A stretch of 16,668 nt of DNA from Deltaproteobacteria bacterium UBA5754 (lineage in GTDB: Bacteria > Desulfobacterota > Dissulfuribacteria > Dissulfuribacterales > UBA5754). Of this stretch, positions 6,035 through 14,449 are shown piece after piece. Within the stretch, counting starts at the first letter, position 1. Each line of letters starts with the position of its first letter. The position numbers and the translations under genes are program-made. Location: NCBI GenBank assembly GCA_002419025.1, contig DIFG01000015.1:1-16668 (forward strand), given 5' to 3'. The notes beneath the pieces are model-generated. The model searched no databases. It saw nothing but the letters and a program-made list of their open reading frames with translations, and was not told the origin of the DNA.

Positions 6035-8480
6035 AAAGATATCGTCCCAGATATGGGCCGATTCGGGATCCCTCATTCCCCGCGATCTCCCAGGGGGTTC
6101 CCTGGGCGATGACTTCTCCACCCGAAGGGCCTCCCCCAGGCCCGAGTTCGATGATCCAGTCAGTCACAGCAAGGATCTCCGGTTTGTGTTCGATAATGAT
6201 CACGGAGTTTCCCTGGTCGATGAGCCCGTCGAGCAGGGGGAGGATCCTCTCGATATCCATGGGATGGAGTCCTCGGGAGAGTTCGTCGAACAGGAAGAGA
6301 CCTGGAAGCTTCCCCTTTTCCTGGAGGCACCGGGCGAGCCTGAGCCTTTGGGCCTCACCGCCGGAGAGGGTCATGACGGGCTGACCGATTTTGATGTAGC
6401 CGATCCCCGCCCTCTCCATGCCTTCAAATGCCTTTCTCAGTGGCGGGAATCGGGCGAAGACCTCCGCTGCCCTCTGCGCCGTGAAATTCAGGACATCGGC
6501 CATGGAAAAACCTTTGAAACGGATCTCGAGGGCATCTTTTTGATAGCGGCTTCCTCCGCATACGTCGCACGACGTGGTGACCGGTGGAAGATAGTCGAAC
6601 TCCTCTATCCGGTACCCGAGCCCGCCACACCTTTCACACCTCCCTCCTCGGCCGGTGAGGCTGAAATAGGCGGCCGTTACCCCCCGTTCTCGCGCTGCAG
6701 GGGTGTTGGCAAAGAGATTCCGCAAGGGGGTGAAGGCCCCGAGATAGGTGACAGGAAGGGAGAATTTCGTGCCGGTGAGGGGTGCCTGGTCCATGACATA
6801 CACGGATCGGGGCGACTCCATCCCGAGGGGGAGATCGTGGATCACTCTCCCGCACGCAGGCGCGGTTTCGGCATCCGTTCCCCGGACGGCGGTCGCAAGG
6901 CACTGGAGTACAAGGGAGCTCTTTCCCGACCCGGAGACGCCTGTGACGGCCACGAGCGCACGCACGGGAAAGGAGACCGTGACGTCTCTGAGATTGTTGA
7001 CGCGCGAATTTTGAAGCCGCATCCAGCCCTGGTCCATGGGGCGTCTCGCACGGGTCATTCGCCGCGTGCCGGAGAGATACGGTCCGGTTACACTCCGGGG
7101 TTCGTCTGCGAGCAGGGCCGGATGTCCGGAAAAAAGAAGCCGTCCTCCCGAATCTCCTGAGCCTGGACCGAGTTCGATCACGTGATCGGCCCTTTGGATA
7201 AAGGCCATGTCGTGTTCGATGACCATGACCGTGTTTCCTCCGTCCCTGAGCCGGAATATATGATCGAGGAGGGCCTCCCGCTCAAGCGGGTGAAGCCCCA
7301 CAGCGGGTTCGTCAAGGATATAGAGGATCCCGGTGAGGTCCTTTCCGATCTGGGCCGAGATCCGAAGACGTTGGAACTCACCGCCGGAAAGGGTCGTGAC
7401 CGGGCGGGAGGGGACGAGATATCCAAGACCGAGGGACTGAAGCGAGGATATTCGCGCAAGGAGGGTGTCGATTACGAGGGCCGACGTCTCCCCTGGACTC
7501 CCCATGGAGGTGCTGGATAAAAATGCGGCTGCCTCGTCAAGGGTTGTTGACATGAGGTCTGGAAAGGTACGACCATGCACCGAGACACCGCGCACGAAGG
7601 CGTTGAGTCCCGTCCCCCCGCAATCCGGGCATCCTGCCCCGGAGCATGCGCTACATATCCCATCGGGTCTTTTTTTCGAAAAAAGACCAGGGGAAAGGGA
7701 AGGAAACGTGACGCCGCAGGTGGAGCATGAAAGGGTGTCTGTGAACAAGATCCTCTGGCCAGGCCCTTCCACGATCTCGACAGCGGCCGATCCCTTGGCC
7801 AGCTTGAGGGCGATGGCCAGGGAATCCACGAGCCGTGGGCGTATGCCGGCCCTCATGACGAGCCTGTCCACCACCACGTCCATGTCGGGCGTACCTGACT
7901 CTTCGGGGGAAAGGGCGGTGATCTCCCGGACACTTCCGGCCACAAGTACGCGGTGGAAGCCTTCACGCACAAGGCCTTCCATTTCGCGTCCTTCCCTGGG
8001 AATGGGGGCGAGGATAAGGAATCGCGTCCCTTCGGGCAGGTGGAGGATGGACTCCGCCATCTCATCAATAGTCATGGCGGTGACTGATGTCCCGCAAAAA
8101 GGGCAACGAGCAGCGCCCTCAATGGAAAAGAGGATACGAAGGAGATGCCCGATGTCCGTAACCGTGGCCACTGTTGAGCGGGGATTTACTGCCCGGAGTC
8201 CCTGTTCTATGGCTACAGGGGGTGGGAGACCCATGATCGCATCGATTTGGGGTCTTTCCCAGAAATCGACGGAACGGGAGCGTCCGTTTCCCAGGGAATC
8301 GAGATAACGGTTTCGTCCTTCGGCAAATAGGACATCGAGGGCAAGAGTGGACTTTCCGGATCCAGACGGTCCGGTCACGACCGTGAATCCAAAGAGGGGG
8401 ATGGAGATGTCAATGCCCTTAAGGTTGTGGTGACGGGCGTTACGTATTGCGATGGTTGATCTCACCATATTGTCATTCAT
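6033..8480 (-). CDS. UvrA-like twin ABC ATPase lacking the insertion domain
   Basis: The 815-residue product has the UvrA architecture. The first half has Walker A GPSGSGKS (37-44), signature LSGGE (364-368) and Walker B ILDE (388-391). The second half has Walker A GVSGSGKS (514-521), signature LSGGEA (705-710) and Walker B LFDE (730-733). CxxC pairs are at 126/129, 252/255, 276/279, 284/287, 615/618 and 638/641. Canonical UvrA is about 940 residues; here the pair at 276/279 is followed after 4 residues by the pair at 284/287, where UvrA normally carries an insertion domain of roughly 110 residues that contacts DNA. The second Walker B reads FDELSRGLH instead of LDEPTTGLH. The region between 131 and 250 fits a UvrB-binding domain. 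No uvrB or uvrC is nearby, so this is probably a paralogue and not the housekeeping repair protein. No clear ribosome site; Met5 (8468) is an alternative start. Confidence 0.85.
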   Translation of the reverse strand: MNDNMVRSTIAIRNARHHNLKGIDISIPLFGFTVVTGPSGSGKSTLALDVLFAEGRNRYLDSLGNGRSRSVDFWERPQIDAIMGLPPPVAIEQGLRAVNPRSTVATVTDIGHLLRILFSIEGAARCPFCGTSVTAMTIDEMAESILHLPEGTRFLILAPIPREGREMEGLVREGFHRVLVAGSVREITALSPEESGTPDMDVVVDRLVMRAGIRPRLVDSLAIALKLAKGSAAVEIVEGPGQRILFTDTLSCSTCGVTFPSLSPGLFSKKRPDGICSACSGAGCPDCGGTGLNAFVRGVSVHGRTFPDLMSTTLDEAAAFLSSTSMGSPGETSALVIDTLLARISSLQSLGLGYLVPSRPVTTLSGGEFQRLRISAQIGKDLTGILYILDEPAVGLHPLEREALLDHIFRLRDGGNTVMVIEHDMAFIQRADHVIELGPGSGDSGGRLLFSGHPALLADEPRSVTGPYLSGTRRMTRARRPMDQGWMRLQNSRVNNLRDVTVSFPVRALVAVTGVSGSGKSSLVLQCLATAVRGTDAETAPACGRVIHDLPLGMESPRSVYVMDQAPLTGTKFSLPVTYLGAFTPLRNLFANTPAARERGVTAAYFSLTGRGGRCERCGGLGYRIEEFDYLPPVTTSCDVCGGSRYQKDALEIRFKGFSMADVLNFTAQRAAEVFARFPPLRKAFEGMERAGIGYIKIGQPVMTLSGGEAQRLRLARCLQEKGKLPGLFLFDELSRGLHPMDIERILPLLDGLIDQGNSVIIIEHKPEILAVTDWIIELGPGGGPSGGEVIAQGTPWEIAGNEGSRIGPYLGRYL

Positions 8481-8518
8481 ATAAATTTGTTTTTGGCAAG
8501 ATGGAAGAAAAAATGGAT

Positions 8519-8547
8519 TTGCGTTTTCAGGGGAGGCTTAATATAGT
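8519..8547 (+). promoter_or_regulatory. Candidate sigma-70 promoter for adk
   Basis: TTGCGT (8519-8524), a 17-nt spacer and TATAGT (8542-8547), 39 nt before the adk start. The -10 matches consensus at 5 of 6 positions, the -35 at 3 of 6. It lies in the spacer between the divergent UvrA-like gene and adk. Confidence 0.4.
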
Positions 8548-8586
8548 TTCCGTCATCAAAAAATCCGTGAAAGGGAGGTACATTAC

Positions 8587-9243
8587 ATGAAACTCATTCT
8601 TTTGGGAGGACCGGGGGCCGGCAAGGGGACGCAGGCGAATTTTATAAAGGAGAAATTCGGCATTCCTCAGATCTCGACAGGTGACATGCTTCGTGCAGCA
8701 GTCAAGGCCGGAACCCAGCTCGGTCTTGAGGCGAAAAAGTTTATGGATGCCGGCGGACTCGTCCCGGACGACGTGATCATCGGACTCGTCAAGGAGAGGA
8801 TCAAGGAGGCCGATTGCGAGAAGGGTTTCCTCTTTGACGGATTTCCCCGGACCATTCCCCAGGCCGAGGCCTTGAAACAGGCCGGGGTTGACATTGACTA
8901 CGTGGTTGAGATCGACGTTCCTGACGCAGAGATCATCAAGCGGATGAGTGGTCGCAGGGTACATCTTGCCTCGGGAAGGACCTACCACGTTACCTTCAAC
9001 CCACCCAAGGTCGAGGGCAAGGACGACGTCACGGGTGAGCCCCTCATTCAGCGGGAAGACGACAAGGAAGAGACGGTCCGCAAGCGTCTCGAGGTCTACC
9101 ATGCTCAGACCGAGCCGCTTGTCGACTTCTACAAGAAGTGGGCGGCATCAGGCGACCCAAAGGCGCCCAAATATGTGCGAATCGAAGGTGTCGGCTCTGT
9201 CGAGGACATCAAGAACGCCATCTTCAAGGCCCTGGGGGCCTGA
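8587..9243 (+). CDS. adk: Adenylate kinase
   Basis: This cytoplasmic enzyme interconverts ATP + AMP and 2 ADP. The 218-residue product is the long bacterial form. Visible features are the P-loop GGPGAGKGT (7-15), the AMP-binding QISTGDMLR (28-36), FDGFPRT (83-89), and a full LID domain (about 122-159; GRRVHLASGRTYHVTFNPP then DDVTGEPLIQREDD). The LID has no CxxC zinc ligands and reads like the hydrogen-bonded type of E. coli Adk. GGGAGGT lies 7 nt before the ATG. It appears monocistronic: the upstream gene diverges and the downstream gene converges. Confidence 0.97.
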   Translation: MKLILLGGPGAGKGTQANFIKEKFGIPQISTGDMLRAAVKAGTQLGLEAKKFMDAGGLVPDDVIIGLVKERIKEADCEKGFLFDGFPRTIPQAEALKQAGVDIDYVVEIDVPDAEIIKRMSGRRVHLASGRTYHVTFNPPKVEGKDDVTGEPLIQREDDKEETVRKRLEVYHAQTEPLVDFYKKWAASGDPKAPKYVRIEGVGSVEDIKNAIFKALGA

Positions 9244-9253
9244 TCCGAAGGGA

Positions 9254-9278
9254 GGCGGCGCTGACCCCATGCGCCGCC
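9254..9278. terminator. GC-rich hairpin between convergent adk and glgP
   Basis: GGCGGCGC (9254-9261), a 9-nt loop and GCGCCGCC (9271-9278) form a perfect 8-bp stem; GGGA (9250-9253) and TCCC (9283-9286) could extend it across a bulge. It fills the 45-bp gap between two converging genes, where a bidirectional terminator is expected, but neither strand has a proper T-tract. Confidence 0.55.
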
Positions 9279-9288
9279 CCCCTCCCCC

Positions 9289-11853
9289 TCATACCTGCCA
9301 CCAGGTAAGGAGCCCCAACTCGAACTTGTGACTCAACTCCTTTCGGTATGGATAGCACCGAAGGGTGAATCCGATCTGACCGCTCGATAGACAAAGAATC
9401 TTTCCCTCAAAAACCGCCTTTCCCCCGTCCTTTTCTCCAGTGGGCAAAAGGGGAAGGGCGCTTCCCTCGGGGATATCCCCCTTTTCGTCGAGTCTCCCGA
9501 TATACGCCTCCACCCTGATTTCTTCCGGGTTGAACGGACCGAGTTCTATTGTCGCCCGAATGGGAAGGCGGTCTCCCACCTTGGGGGTTCCGTCGAGGGG
9601 GATCTGGACGTCATGAAATTTTACATGGCTCCAAGATGCGATGGCCTTTTTCTTCCATTGCACAAGCTCCTTGAGATCCTTCCATTCGGAAGAGGCCAGG
9701 ACCTGCCACCTTTGCCCGTTCGGGAGATAGAACTTACTCGCATATTCCTCAACCATCCGGTTAGTGTTGAATGTCGGACAGGTGGTCATGATGGATTTTT
9801 TCATCATCTCCAGCCATCCGTGGGGGATCCCATGGGATGATCGCTGGTAGAAGAGGGGGACGATGGAATTTTCAAGCACCTCGTAGAGAAGTCTGCTTTC
9901 GATCTCGTCCTGTTCCTCTTCGTTCGTGTATTCCTCTCCTGCGCCGATGGACCACCCGTTGTCACCCCGGTATCCCTCGACCCACCAACCGTCGAGAACG
10001 CTGAAATTGATGCCGCCGTTGGCCGTCACCTTCATGCCGCTCGTGCCGCTCGCCTCGTTTGGACGCCTTGGGGTGTTGAGCCATATATCTACCCCTTGAA
10101 CGAGATTTCGTGCGAGCTCTATGTCGTAATTTTCGATAAAAACGATTCTTTTTCGAAATTCCGGCCGGTTTGCGATCTCAATGACCTTGTGGATGAGTTC
10201 TTTCCCGAATCGATCCTGGGGGTGGGCCTTGCCACCGAAGATGATCTGGACGGGTCGATCCGGGTTGTTCAGAATTCGGGCAAGGCGGTCTGGGTCCCGA
10301 AAGACGAGGGTCGCCCGCTTGTAGGCCGCGAAACGGCGCGCGAACCCGATGGTGAGGGCCTCTGGGTCCAGGACCTCGTCCATTTGATCGAGCTGGTGCC
10401 GGGGTGCTCCCTTTGCGATGAGCTGTTTCTTGAGCCGGGCCCTGGCAAAGGAGATGAGGGCCTCGGTCATCCTTTGACGGGATCTCCAGAGCTCAAAGGC
10501 CGGAATCTGCTCCACGCGTTTCCAGATGGCGTGGTTGGCTGGTTCGTCGATCCAGCGGACACCGAGATACCGTTCATAGAGACGGGACATCTCGCTCGAC
10601 AACCATCCCCGCGTATGCACTCCGTTCGTGATGTGGGTGATGGGGACCTCGTTTTTTGGTATCTGGGGCCAGAGCCCGGACCACATCCTCCTGCTCACCT
10701 CACCGTGGAGTCTGCTCACCCCGTTGGTCTGGGAGGCACACCGAATGGCGAGGACCGCCATGGAAAAATCCTCGGCTGGATTTCCAGGCTCGATCCTGCC
10801 GAGACCTAGAAAGGAGTCGATTCCGATGGTGAGCTCCGAAGCGATGTCAGTAAAATAGCGGCGCATGAGATCCTTGGAAAAAAGGTCGATACCGGCCGGG
10901 ACAGGCGTATGGGTCGTGAAGGTGCTCGTGGCCCGTACCGCCTCAACGGCCTCGTCGAAGGAGAGGGCCTTTTCTTTCATGAGCAGGCGAATCCGCTCAA
11001 CGGCCATGAAGGCTGAGTGTCCCTCGTTCATGTGGCAGACCGTGGGAGATAGATCCAGGGCATTCAGGGCCCGAATGCCTCCGATGCCAAGGACAATCTC
11101 CTGTTGAAGCCGCGTCTCTCTGTCGCCTCCATAGAGATAGGATGTGATCTGTCGGTCCTTGGCCGCGTTCAAGGGCACATCCGCATCGAGCATCAGGAGC
11201 TTTACCCTGCCGACCAGGATCTCCCATATCCGGATAAAGACCTGTCGGCCTGCCATGTCCACTGACACGGTGATCGGATCTCCATTTGCATCGCGGACGA
11301 GATCTATGGGCATATTGAAAAAATCATTCGATGGGTAGGTCTCCATCTGCCAACCATCCGGGTTGAGATACTGCTGGAAGTACCCATGCTTGTAGAGTAG
11401 TCCCACCCCGACCAATGGAAGGCCCAGATCGCTTGCAGACTTCATGTGGTCACCGGCCAGGATCCCGAGACCTCCCGAATACAGGGGAAGGCTCTCGTGA
11501 AGGCCGAACTCTGCGGAAAAGTAGGCGATGAGGTCTTTTTTCCCGTCTTTGTCCCTTTTTTTATCATACCACGTGGATGAAGTCAGATAGTAGTCGAGCT
11601 CGTTGAAGACCTCTTCCATGCGCGCAAGGAATATGTCGTCCTGGGAGAGTTCCTCGAGCCGGGGTTGTTCGATCATTCCGAGCATGGCAACTGGGTTGTG
11701 ACCGGAGCGTTCCCAGACATCCCGGTCCATGTCCTGAAAGAGATAGATCGCCCTGGGGTTCCATGACCACCAGAGGTTGCGCGCAATGCGCATGAGGGGC
11801 AAGAGCGGCTTGGGGAGATTGGGGGCGATGTTGATGGTCTGGATGATCCTCAT
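9289..11853 (-). CDS. glgP: Alpha-glucan phosphorylase, GT35 long form with DUF3417
   Basis: The enzyme releases glucose-1-phosphate from the non-reducing ends of glycogen or maltodextrin, with PLP as cofactor. The 854-residue product begins with a DUF3417-like segment (about 10-120; LMRIARNLWWSWNPRA) typical of the bacterial and archaeal 'short phosphorylase' branch, then ISAEFGLHE-like and SGGLGILAGDH motifs (112-136), HMNEGHSAF (274-282), HITNGVHTRGW (407-417), FARRFAAYKRATL (504-516), and EASGTSGMKVTANGG (600-614) with the PLP lysine Lys608. The C-terminal 120 residues are a family-typical beta-rich tail. The start overlaps the clpA stop by 4 nt (ATGA), with AGAGGA 7 nt upstream, so it is translated as the last gene of the tlyA-clpS-clpA-glgP run. 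Malto-oligosaccharide versus glycogen preference cannot be told. Confidence 0.94.
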   Translation of the reverse strand: MRIIQTINIAPNLPKPLLPLMRIARNLWWSWNPRAIYLFQDMDRDVWERSGHNPVAMLGMIEQPRLEELSQDDIFLARMEEVFNELDYYLTSSTWYDKKRDKDGKKDLIAYFSAEFGLHESLPLYSGGLGILAGDHMKSASDLGLPLVGVGLLYKHGYFQQYLNPDGWQMETYPSNDFFNMPIDLVRDANGDPITVSVDMAGRQVFIRIWEILVGRVKLLMLDADVPLNAAKDRQITSYLYGGDRETRLQQEIVLGIGGIRALNALDLSPTVCHMNEGHSAFMAVERIRLLMKEKALSFDEAVEAVRATSTFTTHTPVPAGIDLFSKDLMRRYFTDIASELTIGIDSFLGLGRIEPGNPAEDFSMAVLAIRCASQTNGVSRLHGEVSRRMWSGLWPQIPKNEVPITHITNGVHTRGWLSSEMSRLYERYLGVRWIDEPANHAIWKRVEQIPAFELWRSRQRMTEALISFARARLKKQLIAKGAPRHQLDQMDEVLDPEALTIGFARRFAAYKRATLVFRDPDRLARILNNPDRPVQIIFGGKAHPQDRFGKELIHKVIEIANRPEFRKRIVFIENYDIELARNLVQGVDIWLNTPRRPNEASGTSGMKVTANGGINFSVLDGWWVEGYRGDNGWSIGAGEEYTNEEEQDEIESRLLYEVLENSIVPLFYQRSSHGIPHGWLEMMKKSIMTTCPTFNTNRMVEEYASKFYLPNGQRWQVLASSEWKDLKELVQWKKKAIASWSHVKFHDVQIPLDGTPKVGDRLPIRATIELGPFNPEEIRVEAYIGRLDEKGDIPEGSALPLLPTGEKDGGKAVFEGKILCLSSGQIGFTLRCYPYRKELSHKFELGLLTWWQV

Positions 11854-14123
11854 GCACGTTCCTCTTTTGTGACGGAAATTTTCCCGTTTTCAGTGCTGAT
11901 AACAAAGAAGCCTCCCGCGCTGCATCCGCCGGCAAGGATGACGTCTGCGAGCCGGTCCGTGACCTCTTTTTCTATGAGGCGGGAAAGGGGACGCGCTCCG
12001 AACTGGGGGTCGAATCCTTCCCTGGCAAGCCAGGAACGGGCCTCATTTGTTATCTTGATGCCGATATGTCTGGAAGAAAGACGTGTCCGGATCTCGTCTA
12101 TGTACTTGTCGACGATCCGCTCCATGACTGCGGGATCGAGGGGGTGGAAAGGCAGAATTGCATCGAGACGATTACGGAATTCCGGAGAAAAAAGGCCTTT
12201 TACGGCCTCGTCCGCCTTTCCCCCCTGGGCCTCGTCCCTCTCTCCGAATCCGATCGTCCTTTTTTCCATCTCCCGTGCCCCGGCATTTGAGGTCATGATG
12301 AGAATGACGTGGCGGAAATCGGCCTTTCTCCCGGTCGTGTCCGTGAGAGTGGCGTGATCCATGACCTGTAGGAGGATGCTGAAGATGTCAGGATGTGCCT
12401 TTTCGATCTCGTCCAGGAGAAGAACGGCGTGGGGGTGCTTTCTGACGGCCTCGGTGAGAAGGCCTCCCTGGTCGAATCCCACGTATCCCGGAGGGGCACC
12501 GACGAGGCGGGAGACGGCATGCTTTTCCATGTATTCACTCATGTCGAAGCGAAGAAAATGGACGCCGAGGGCGCGTGCCGTCTGGCTGGCCAGTTCGGTC
12601 TTGCCCACACCGGTCGGCCCTACGCAGAGAAACGAGCCGATAGGGCGCTCCGGTTGGGAGAGCCCGGCATGTGCCCTTCGAATGGCCTTGCACAAGGCAT
12701 CGACGGCCTCGTCCTGGCCGAAGACCACCGAGCGGATAGCGTCCTCCAGACCTTCGAGCCGAGGGGAGCGGGCCCTGGTGACGCTCGCGGTCGGGATCCG
12801 CGCCATGCGGGCGATCACACCCTCGATATGCCGGACGGTCACGACCCGGCGTCTGTTTTTCAACCGTCCCTGGAGTTTCAAAAAGGCTGCGGCCTCATCG
12901 ATGACGTCGATGGCCTTGTCCGGAAGAAATCGTTCCGTGATGTGGCGATGGGAGAGTTCCACCGCGGCCCGAATGGTCCCTTTTGCGTAAGACACGCCGT
13001 GATGTCTCTCGTAGGAGGCCTTGAGGCCCTTGAGGATCTGGACGGCCTCCGAGACGCCCGGCTCCGCCAGATCGATCTTCTGAAACCTGCGAGACAAGGC
13101 CTTGTCCTTCTCGAAGTGGTTTCGGAACTCCTCATAAGTGGTGGCCCCGATGCAGCGGAGCTCGCCCGTTGCAAGCGCGGGCTTGAGGATATTCGATGCA
13201 TCAAGGGATGTGCCGCTCGTGGCCCCGGCTCCGACGATCGTATGGATCTCGTCTATGAAAAGGATGGAACGGCTTTTCGCCCTCAGGGCCGAGATGACAT
13301 CCTTGAGGCGGGCCTCGAATTCTCCACGGTACTTGGTCCCCGCAACCAGGGCCCCCATGTCGAGGGCGTACATCTCGCAGTTCGTCAGTGAATCGGGGAC
13401 CTGGCCGGAGGAGATCCGTAGGGCTATCCCTTCCGCAAGCGCTGTTTTCCCCACACCTGGCTCCCCGACGAAGACGGGATTGTTTTTCCTCCTTTTCATC
13501 AGGACCTGTATGGTACGTTCCAGTTCATTTTCCCGGCCGATCAGGGGGTCGATCCGTCCCTCGGCCGCCTTGCGGGTAAGATTGACTGTGAAGCGGGAAA
13601 GGGCATCTCCGGATGCGGAGGACTTTTCCAAGTGGGGATCGGTCGATGTGGCCTCGTCCTTGTGCTCGATGGAGGAAAGGTCTGCTTCTGAATGGGAAAC
13701 CATGCCGTGCGAGACGTAATTCAGGACGTCGAGGCGCGAAATCGATTCCTGTTCCAGAAAATACATGGCGTAGGAATCCTGTTCCGTCATGATGGACGCG
13801 ATGAGATCCCCCACGTCAGCCGCATCCTTTCCTGCGGACTGTACATGCATGACGGTTTTTTGGAGGACCCTCTGAAGGGCGAGGGTGGGGTAGGGGCCTT
13901 CGGTTTCCGTGCGGGTGATCTTCTCGCAATGAGTGTCAAAAAAATTCTCGAGACGCGCGACAAGACGCTTGATATCGGCCCCACAGGCGGAAACGATGCG
14001 TTTCCCTGCGGGATGGGTGACGATAGCGTATAACAGATGCTCGACACTCAAAAATTCATGCTTTCTGATGCGGGCCTCCTGGGCCGCAATGCCGAGGAGA
14101 AGCTCTACGTCCTTGCTGAACAT
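11850..14123 (-). CDS. clpA: ATP-dependent Clp protease ATP-binding subunit ClpA
   Basis: This hexameric AAA+ unfoldase feeds substrates to ClpP and takes N-degron substrates from ClpS. The product has 757 residues, close to E. coli ClpA (758). It has an N domain (1-140; FSKDVELLLGIAAQEARIRKHEFLSVEHLL), D1 with Walker A GEPGVGKT (220-227) and Walker B FIDEIH (289-294), and D2 with Walker A GPTGVGKT (502-509), GAPPGYVGF (542-550) and Walker B LLDEIE (569-574). The IGF tripeptide (624-626) fits the ClpP-docking loop, so it is ClpA and not ClpB; there is no middle coiled-coil. The reading frame is open 41 codons further upstream, but those codons run through clpS in another frame and carry no family resemblance. 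Only a weak AAGG precedes the chosen ATG. It follows clpS by 17 nt. Confidence 0.95.
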   Translation of the reverse strand: MFSKDVELLLGIAAQEARIRKHEFLSVEHLLYAIVTHPAGKRIVSACGADIKRLVARLENFFDTHCEKITRTETEGPYPTLALQRVLQKTVMHVQSAGKDAADVGDLIASIMTEQDSYAMYFLEQESISRLDVLNYVSHGMVSHSEADLSSIEHKDEATSTDPHLEKSSASGDALSRFTVNLTRKAAEGRIDPLIGRENELERTIQVLMKRRKNNPVFVGEPGVGKTALAEGIALRISSGQVPDSLTNCEMYALDMGALVAGTKYRGEFEARLKDVISALRAKSRSILFIDEIHTIVGAGATSGTSLDASNILKPALATGELRCIGATTYEEFRNHFEKDKALSRRFQKIDLAEPGVSEAVQILKGLKASYERHHGVSYAKGTIRAAVELSHRHITERFLPDKAIDVIDEAAAFLKLQGRLKNRRRVVTVRHIEGVIARMARIPTASVTRARSPRLEGLEDAIRSVVFGQDEAVDALCKAIRRAHAGLSQPERPIGSFLCVGPTGVGKTELASQTARALGVHFLRFDMSEYMEKHAVSRLVGAPPGYVGFDQGGLLTEAVRKHPHAVLLLDEIEKAHPDIFSILLQVMDHATLTDTTGRKADFRHVILIMTSNAGAREMEKRTIGFGERDEAQGGKADEAVKGLFSPEFRNRLDAILPFHPLDPAVMERIVDKYIDEIRTRLSSRHIGIKITNEARSWLAREGFDPQFGARPLSRLIEKEVTDRLADVILAGGCSAGGFFVISTENGKISVTKEERA

Positions 14124-14140
14124 GACATTGACCTTTTTTT

Positions 14141-14449
14141 TTATTCCTTTTCCATACTCGCCCGAAGGGGAAAACCGGCTTGCCGCGCGCGGGCATGCAC
14201 GCGGGTAACCTTTGTTTCGGCAACTTCCTTCGTATAGATGCCACACTCACCGACTCCGTGTTCATGGACATGCATCATGATGCGATAGGCATCTGGAGGG
14301 GATTTCTGAAAGATCTCTTCCAGGATATAGACGACGAAATCCATGGATGTATAATCATCGTTATGGAGAAGCACCTTGAAACGTGGTGGCTCCATGATCT
14401 CCGTTTTCTCCGCGAGATCGCCTGCTGTCCCTGGATCCTTAATAGTCAT
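14141..14449 (-). CDS. clpS: ATP-dependent Clp protease adaptor ClpS
   Basis: ClpS binds destabilising N-terminal residues and hands the substrate to ClpA. The 102-residue product is typical in size. Visible features are VLLHNDDYTSMDFVV (26-40) with the Asn30/Asp31 pair that recognises the alpha-amino group, Met36 in the position of the pocket gatekeeper, and VHEHGVGECGIYTKEVAETKV (61-81) with His62 in the position of E. coli His66. The ATG at 14449 shares its A with the stop codon of tlyA (TGATG) and has GGAG 6 nt upstream; a TTG one codon earlier is a less likely start. Order and spacing tlyA-clpS-clpA imply co-expression. Confidence 0.94.
   Translation of the reverse strand: MTIKDPGTAGDLAEKTEIMEPPRFKVLLHNDDYTSMDFVVYILEEIFQKSPPDAYRIMMHVHEHGVGECGIYTKEVAETKVTRVHARARQAGFPLRASMEKE

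Noticed and set aside
5907..7160. Plus-strand frame of 417 codons opposite the UvrA-like gene, and a similar 280-codon one at 7465-8307
   Set aside because: Both are shadows of the UvrA-like gene. The minus strand carries all Walker, signature and CxxC motifs.
6033..8480. Housekeeping excinuclease subunit uvrA
   Set aside because: It is too short, lacks the insertion domain and has an altered second Walker B region, and no uvrB or uvrC is near. A paralogue is a better description.
12393..13391. A 332-codon plus-strand reading frame antisense to clpA
   Set aside because: Long antisense frames are expected opposite GC-rich genes. The opposite strand encodes an unmistakable AAA+ module, and this frame shows no motif.
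14124..14246. 41-codon N-terminal extension of ClpA
   Set aside because: It lies almost wholly within clpS in another frame, and the ClpA family starts at the Met of MFSKDVELLL.
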